Below, in pieces: positions 61,986-64,000 of a stretch of 64,000 nt of DNA. The position numbers were made by a program, and so were the translations under genes. Within the stretch, counting starts at the first letter, position 1. Each line of letters starts with the position of its first letter. Source of the stretch: Brenneria nigrifluens DSM 30175 = ATCC 13028 (GTDB lineage: Bacteria; Pseudomonadota; Gammaproteobacteria; Enterobacterales; Enterobacteriaceae). The stretch is from positions 2,542,001 to 2,606,000 of the forward strand of contig NZ_CP034036.1 of assembly GCF_005484965.1 (NCBI RefSeq), in the 5' to 3' direction. Under the pieces are notes generated by a model. That model did no database searches. It was not told the DNA's origin and saw nothing but the letters and a program-made list of their open reading frames with translations.

Positions 61986-62127
61986 GTTCATCATCGGGGC
62001 GCACCATTGTGAAGCGCCCCCATCCGATATTCTTTCCGAGAAACATCCAGAAATCGAACTGGAAATTTGCGCTTAGATAAAGCCCTCCTGGCTGAAAAAC
62101 TGCCGTCTGTACCTTTGCCTGTTTCAT
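61765..62127 (-). CDS. Possible truncated phage ORF overlapping the cargo gene
   Basis: 120-codon frame from ATG 62127 (MKQAKVQTAVFQPGGLYLSA) with AGAGGAACC just upstream, directly following the spike gene as the next tail-operon member would. Only the first 47 or so codons lie outside the oppositely oriented cargo gene; the rest is antisense to it and reads less naturally. I suspect the 5' end of a tail gene whose remainder was replaced by the cargo insertion. Confidence 0.3.
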   Translation of the reverse strand: MKQAKVQTAVFQPGGLYLSANFQFDFWMFLGKNIGWGRFTMVRPDDELTPGGAIFELAEIRPADMKHPDPVVSCTGVLWSRREAIEAEMRGPLYLDRYRVTPVSDESARKELPHAIGNWR

Positions 62128-62140
62128 TTTGGTTCCTCTG

Positions 62141-62803
62141 TTATTGCGGGCCATTGGTGTTGCTTCCGCCGCGCTCAACGCCGCTATGGACGTGGTTGTC
62201 AAAATCAATATCGCCCACGGACAGACCGCCAGCGGTGACCTCAGTTCGACCGTTTAATGTCGTTTTGCCGTTGTGTGTCACGCCCTCATGCGAAACCGTC
62301 AACGAAACGCCGCCACATGTCAGGGTTATCCCGTTGTCTGTCAGGTGAATGCGTACCGAACCATCGCGATTACCCATACCCATACCGGATGTAGGCAGAT
62401 CGGGAATGGCTGTTTTCAGCGATCGATAGCCGGGGGAGAAAAACGCATCGCTGGCACTGAACATACGCATATTATGCGGCGCGACAGGCCCGCCCTGATC
62501 AAGCCATGTATCGATCGCCCGTTGGCTAAAATGGATAACGCCCTCAGTCCCGACGGGTAATTCATGGAAAACAGTCCATTCTTTCGTGCCGGAAAAATTA
62601 ACAGGCACATTCTCAATAATTGATAGTGTTTCAAATGAATCGCCGTTTTTGCGTTGAATTCCGCATTCAACCTGCGCACGCTGATTATCAGGATTGTATG
62701 AAATGATCTTTCCCGGAAGACACACCATAAGGCGCGATACAGTGGCTAATTTGGCCGCTTCAATGGCTTCATATAGCGGGTTTTCCCTCTTTGTCGAATC
62801 CAT
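62141..62803 (-). CDS. Baseplate spike, Gp138-family membrane-puncturing protein
   Basis: 220 residues from ATG 62803 (TGATG overlap with the hub gene stop; the TTG one codon earlier is not needed). The N-terminal Gp138-like OB domain (about 20-120) has MVCLPGKIISYNPDNQRAQV and HELPVGTEGVIHFSQRAID; residues 120-150 carry FFSPGYRSLKTAIPDLP. The C-terminal part is a beta-helix-like spike (VRIHLTDNGITLTCGGVSLT, HNGKTTLNGRTEV) ending in a HVHSGVERGGSNTNGP tip motif with a possible metal-binding HxH. Central needle of the contractile tail. Confidence 0.85.
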   Translation of the reverse strand: MDSTKRENPLYEAIEAAKLATVSRLMVCLPGKIISYNPDNQRAQVECGIQRKNGDSFETLSIIENVPVNFSGTKEWTVFHELPVGTEGVIHFSQRAIDTWLDQGGPVAPHNMRMFSASDAFFSPGYRSLKTAIPDLPTSGMGMGNRDGSVRIHLTDNGITLTCGGVSLTVSHEGVTHNGKTTLNGRTEVTAGGLSVGDIDFDNHVHSGVERGGSNTNGPQ

Positions 62804-63693
62804 CAATAAACCCTCCCGTTTTCAAACCGCAAGTTCGCTGAAATTGTCGTTTTCCACAGGTCGCCGTAGAAATCCCCCTGATGCATGGTTGCAAGAACGG
62901 CAAACTTCCCAATGCTGCGCTGTTTCTTAGATGCCTCACCTTCGCCAGGGCGGTAAACATCGCTGAATCCGTATGTTTCGAACTCTGAATAAACATCAAC
63001 CCAATCCAAAATGCGGATGCGGTGATCAAGTTTGACGTCAACCTCTATCTCTCCGATGTATATTCTCGGTACACCTTCCATACCATTAAATGCCCGTACC
63101 TCATGGGTAACATTACGAGAACGCCCATTCCTAAAAATAACTATCCGCGTGCTCTCAAAGAACCAATCAAAATCATAAATCCTTTTCAATTCGTTCATTT
63201 CATAGATAGCACTTCCAACACGCGTCTCACCGTAAATTGCAGGGGTAAGATCTGAGAAATCCCCAATAATATCTATGTCAGTTTGAAACACGCTGGCAAC
63301 ATCACGAATTATCTCTATTGCCGGTGTATTATTTCCCCACGTTTTATTGACCGACGCCTTACGCCATCGGTCGAAATGACTCCAGCAATAGAAGCGAATA
63401 TATGTGGACGGGCCATCTTTCCCGGTTTCGATGTTGTTTATCTGCCCCCTGAAAATTAATCCGTTACTATCGTTATAACCAGCATAAAGAAATAGCTGAT
63501 CATACTCTCTGTATATGCGCCTGCGCGTTTCCCGCGATATGCCATACATGGATATATTGGCGCTGGCTTCATGGTTGTTTGGTGATCCGGCTACAGAAAA
63601 ACGGATTTGCATGGGTGGTTCATAAATTAAGTCTTCGCCTCCCATGCTTGATTTTATTATCAGCTTGTAGCTTCTTCCAAAAATCACGCTCAT
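62803..63693 (-). CDS. Baseplate hub protein
   Basis: 296 residues from ATG 63693, overlapping the plug gene stop as ATGA; a longer start at 63705 is possible. The N-terminus SVIFGRSYKLIIKSS and PMQIRFSVAGSPNNHEASAN is the pattern of hub proteins of the phi92/SfMu-like module, with a gpD/gp27-type fold expected. IEIIRDVASVFQTDIDII is another family block. It sits between plug and spike, as hubs do. Confidence 0.75.
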   Translation of the reverse strand: MSVIFGRSYKLIIKSSMGGEDLIYEPPMQIRFSVAGSPNNHEASANISMYGISRETRRRIYREYDQLFLYAGYNDSNGLIFRGQINNIETGKDGPSTYIRFYCWSHFDRWRKASVNKTWGNNTPAIEIIRDVASVFQTDIDIIGDFSDLTPAIYGETRVGSAIYEMNELKRIYDFDWFFESTRIVIFRNGRSRNVTHEVRAFNGMEGVPRIYIGEIEVDVKLDHRIRILDWVDVYSEFETYGFSDVYRPGEGEASKKQRSIGKFAVLATMHQGDFYGDLWKTTISANLRFENGRVY

Positions 63694-63977
63694 GACGGAT
63701 ACCATACCAAGTTATTCTTCTCCCCAAGATTGGCGAGCGTTGGCGTTTCGCCTTCCAGCACGATTTTACCAATACGGGTATTCAGTCCAGCCAGTAGATT
63801 TATGCCAACATGCAGCGCCCTTCCCAGTGCGATCGGGTTGTTGTCCGCATCGCGGATATCCACCACAAAATAGCTATACCGGGTTAACCAGCGGACACGA
63901 AAGGCGAGATTATTGTTACCCAACTGAACGGAAAACTCCTGGTCAGTTACAGAATTAATTAACGGAATGATATTCAC
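63690..63977 (-). CDS. Phage baseplate plug protein
   Basis: 95 residues starting at GTG 63977 (NIIPLINSVTDQEFSVQLGN after fMet). The pattern, a short beta-rich protein with FRVRWLTRYSYFVVDIRDAD and ending LVWYPS, is that of small baseplate plug proteins (DUF6983 type) which precede the hub gene in many myovirus prophages. The GTG overlaps the apparent stop of the upstream gene (GTGA). Ends in an ATGA overlap with the hub gene. Confidence 0.75.
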   Translation of the reverse strand: MNIIPLINSVTDQEFSVQLGNNNLAFRVRWLTRYSYFVVDIRDADNNPIALGRALHVGINLLAGLNTRIGKIVLEGETPTLANLGEKNNLVWYPS

Positions 63978-64000
63978 TGTAACGATACCTCGCCTCTATT
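63974..64000 (-). CDS. Partial upstream phage gene, last 8 codons
   Basis: The minus strand at the window edge reads NRGEVSLQ and stops with TGA overlapping the plug GTG start. The GTGA overlap and coupled layout suggest the 3' end of another tail gene that continues beyond the window. Too short to identify. Confidence 0.35.
   Translation of the reverse strand, partial: NRGEVSLQ

Noticed and set aside
1..64000. tRNA, rRNA or CRISPR array
   Set aside because: No cloverleaf with a GTTCGAATC-type arm, no rRNA blocks and no regularly spaced repeats were noticed by eye.

Overview
The window looks like a chromosome segment of an enterobacterium (Enterobacterales), about 10.5 kb of which at the right end is contractile-tail phage DNA. 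The inference rests on gene order: icd / rluE-nudJ-mnmA-hflD-purB-phoPQ-roxA / pepT / potABCD, proQ-prc, msrC, letAB, rsmF and yebW all occur in Escherichia coli in nearly the same local orders. Several features point away from E. coli itself and towards plant- or environment-associated relatives such as the Pectobacteriaceae: ast genes fused to hisQM, the pot and prc blocks joined directly, a PhoQ without its acidic patch, and large accessory loci. I cannot fix the genus from sequence alone.

Layout. (1) 1-12.2 kb: a nitrogen-scavenging block. A GntR/UTRA regulator (+) faces a minus-strand set made of a HisJ/ArgT-like binding protein, a SIS-domain deglycase and a PfkB sugar kinase. These are followed by the complete arginine succinyltransferase operon astCADBE, with a good sigma-54 promoter, and the permeases hisQ and hisM. 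Together they suggest uptake of a glycated (Amadori) basic amino acid, release of the sugar phosphate, and degradation of the freed amino acid. (2) 12.2-27.2 kb: conserved housekeeping genes (icd, rluE, nudJ, mnmA, hflD, purB, phoPQ with a PhoP box, roxA, pepT, potABCD). (3) 27.2-35.2 kb: a FeoC-like small ORF at the junction, then prc-proQ, msrC and letAB. (4) 35.2-44.1 kb: a segment between letB and rsmF, which are neighbours in E. coli. It holds a 380-bp Tn5/IS50-like miniature element with a 9-bp target duplication, a second inverted copy, and a six-gene operon (hydantoinase/oxoprolinase A and B plus a polyamine-type ABC importer). (5) 44.4-50.4 kb: rsmF, yebW, an extensin-like protein, an Ldh-family dehydrogenase, and a divergent YczE-like membrane protein / MocR regulator pair. 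(6) 50.4-53.6 kb: an AT-richer accessory stretch with a solo HsdR-N-like nuclease-fold protein, a VapC/PhD toxin-antitoxin pair and a small orphan ORF. (7) 53.6-64.0 kb: minus-strand myovirus-type baseplate and tail-fibre genes (plug, hub, Gp138-like spike, gp25, baseplate J, DUF2612, two long fibres, a terminal tail protein), interrupted by one plus-strand cargo gene. The module runs off the right edge.

Most starts were revised from the longest open frame using Shine-Dalgarno sequences, ATGA/TAATG overlaps and remembered family N-termini. No tRNA, rRNA or CRISPR array was recognised. All family assignments come from reading protein motifs, not from database searches.
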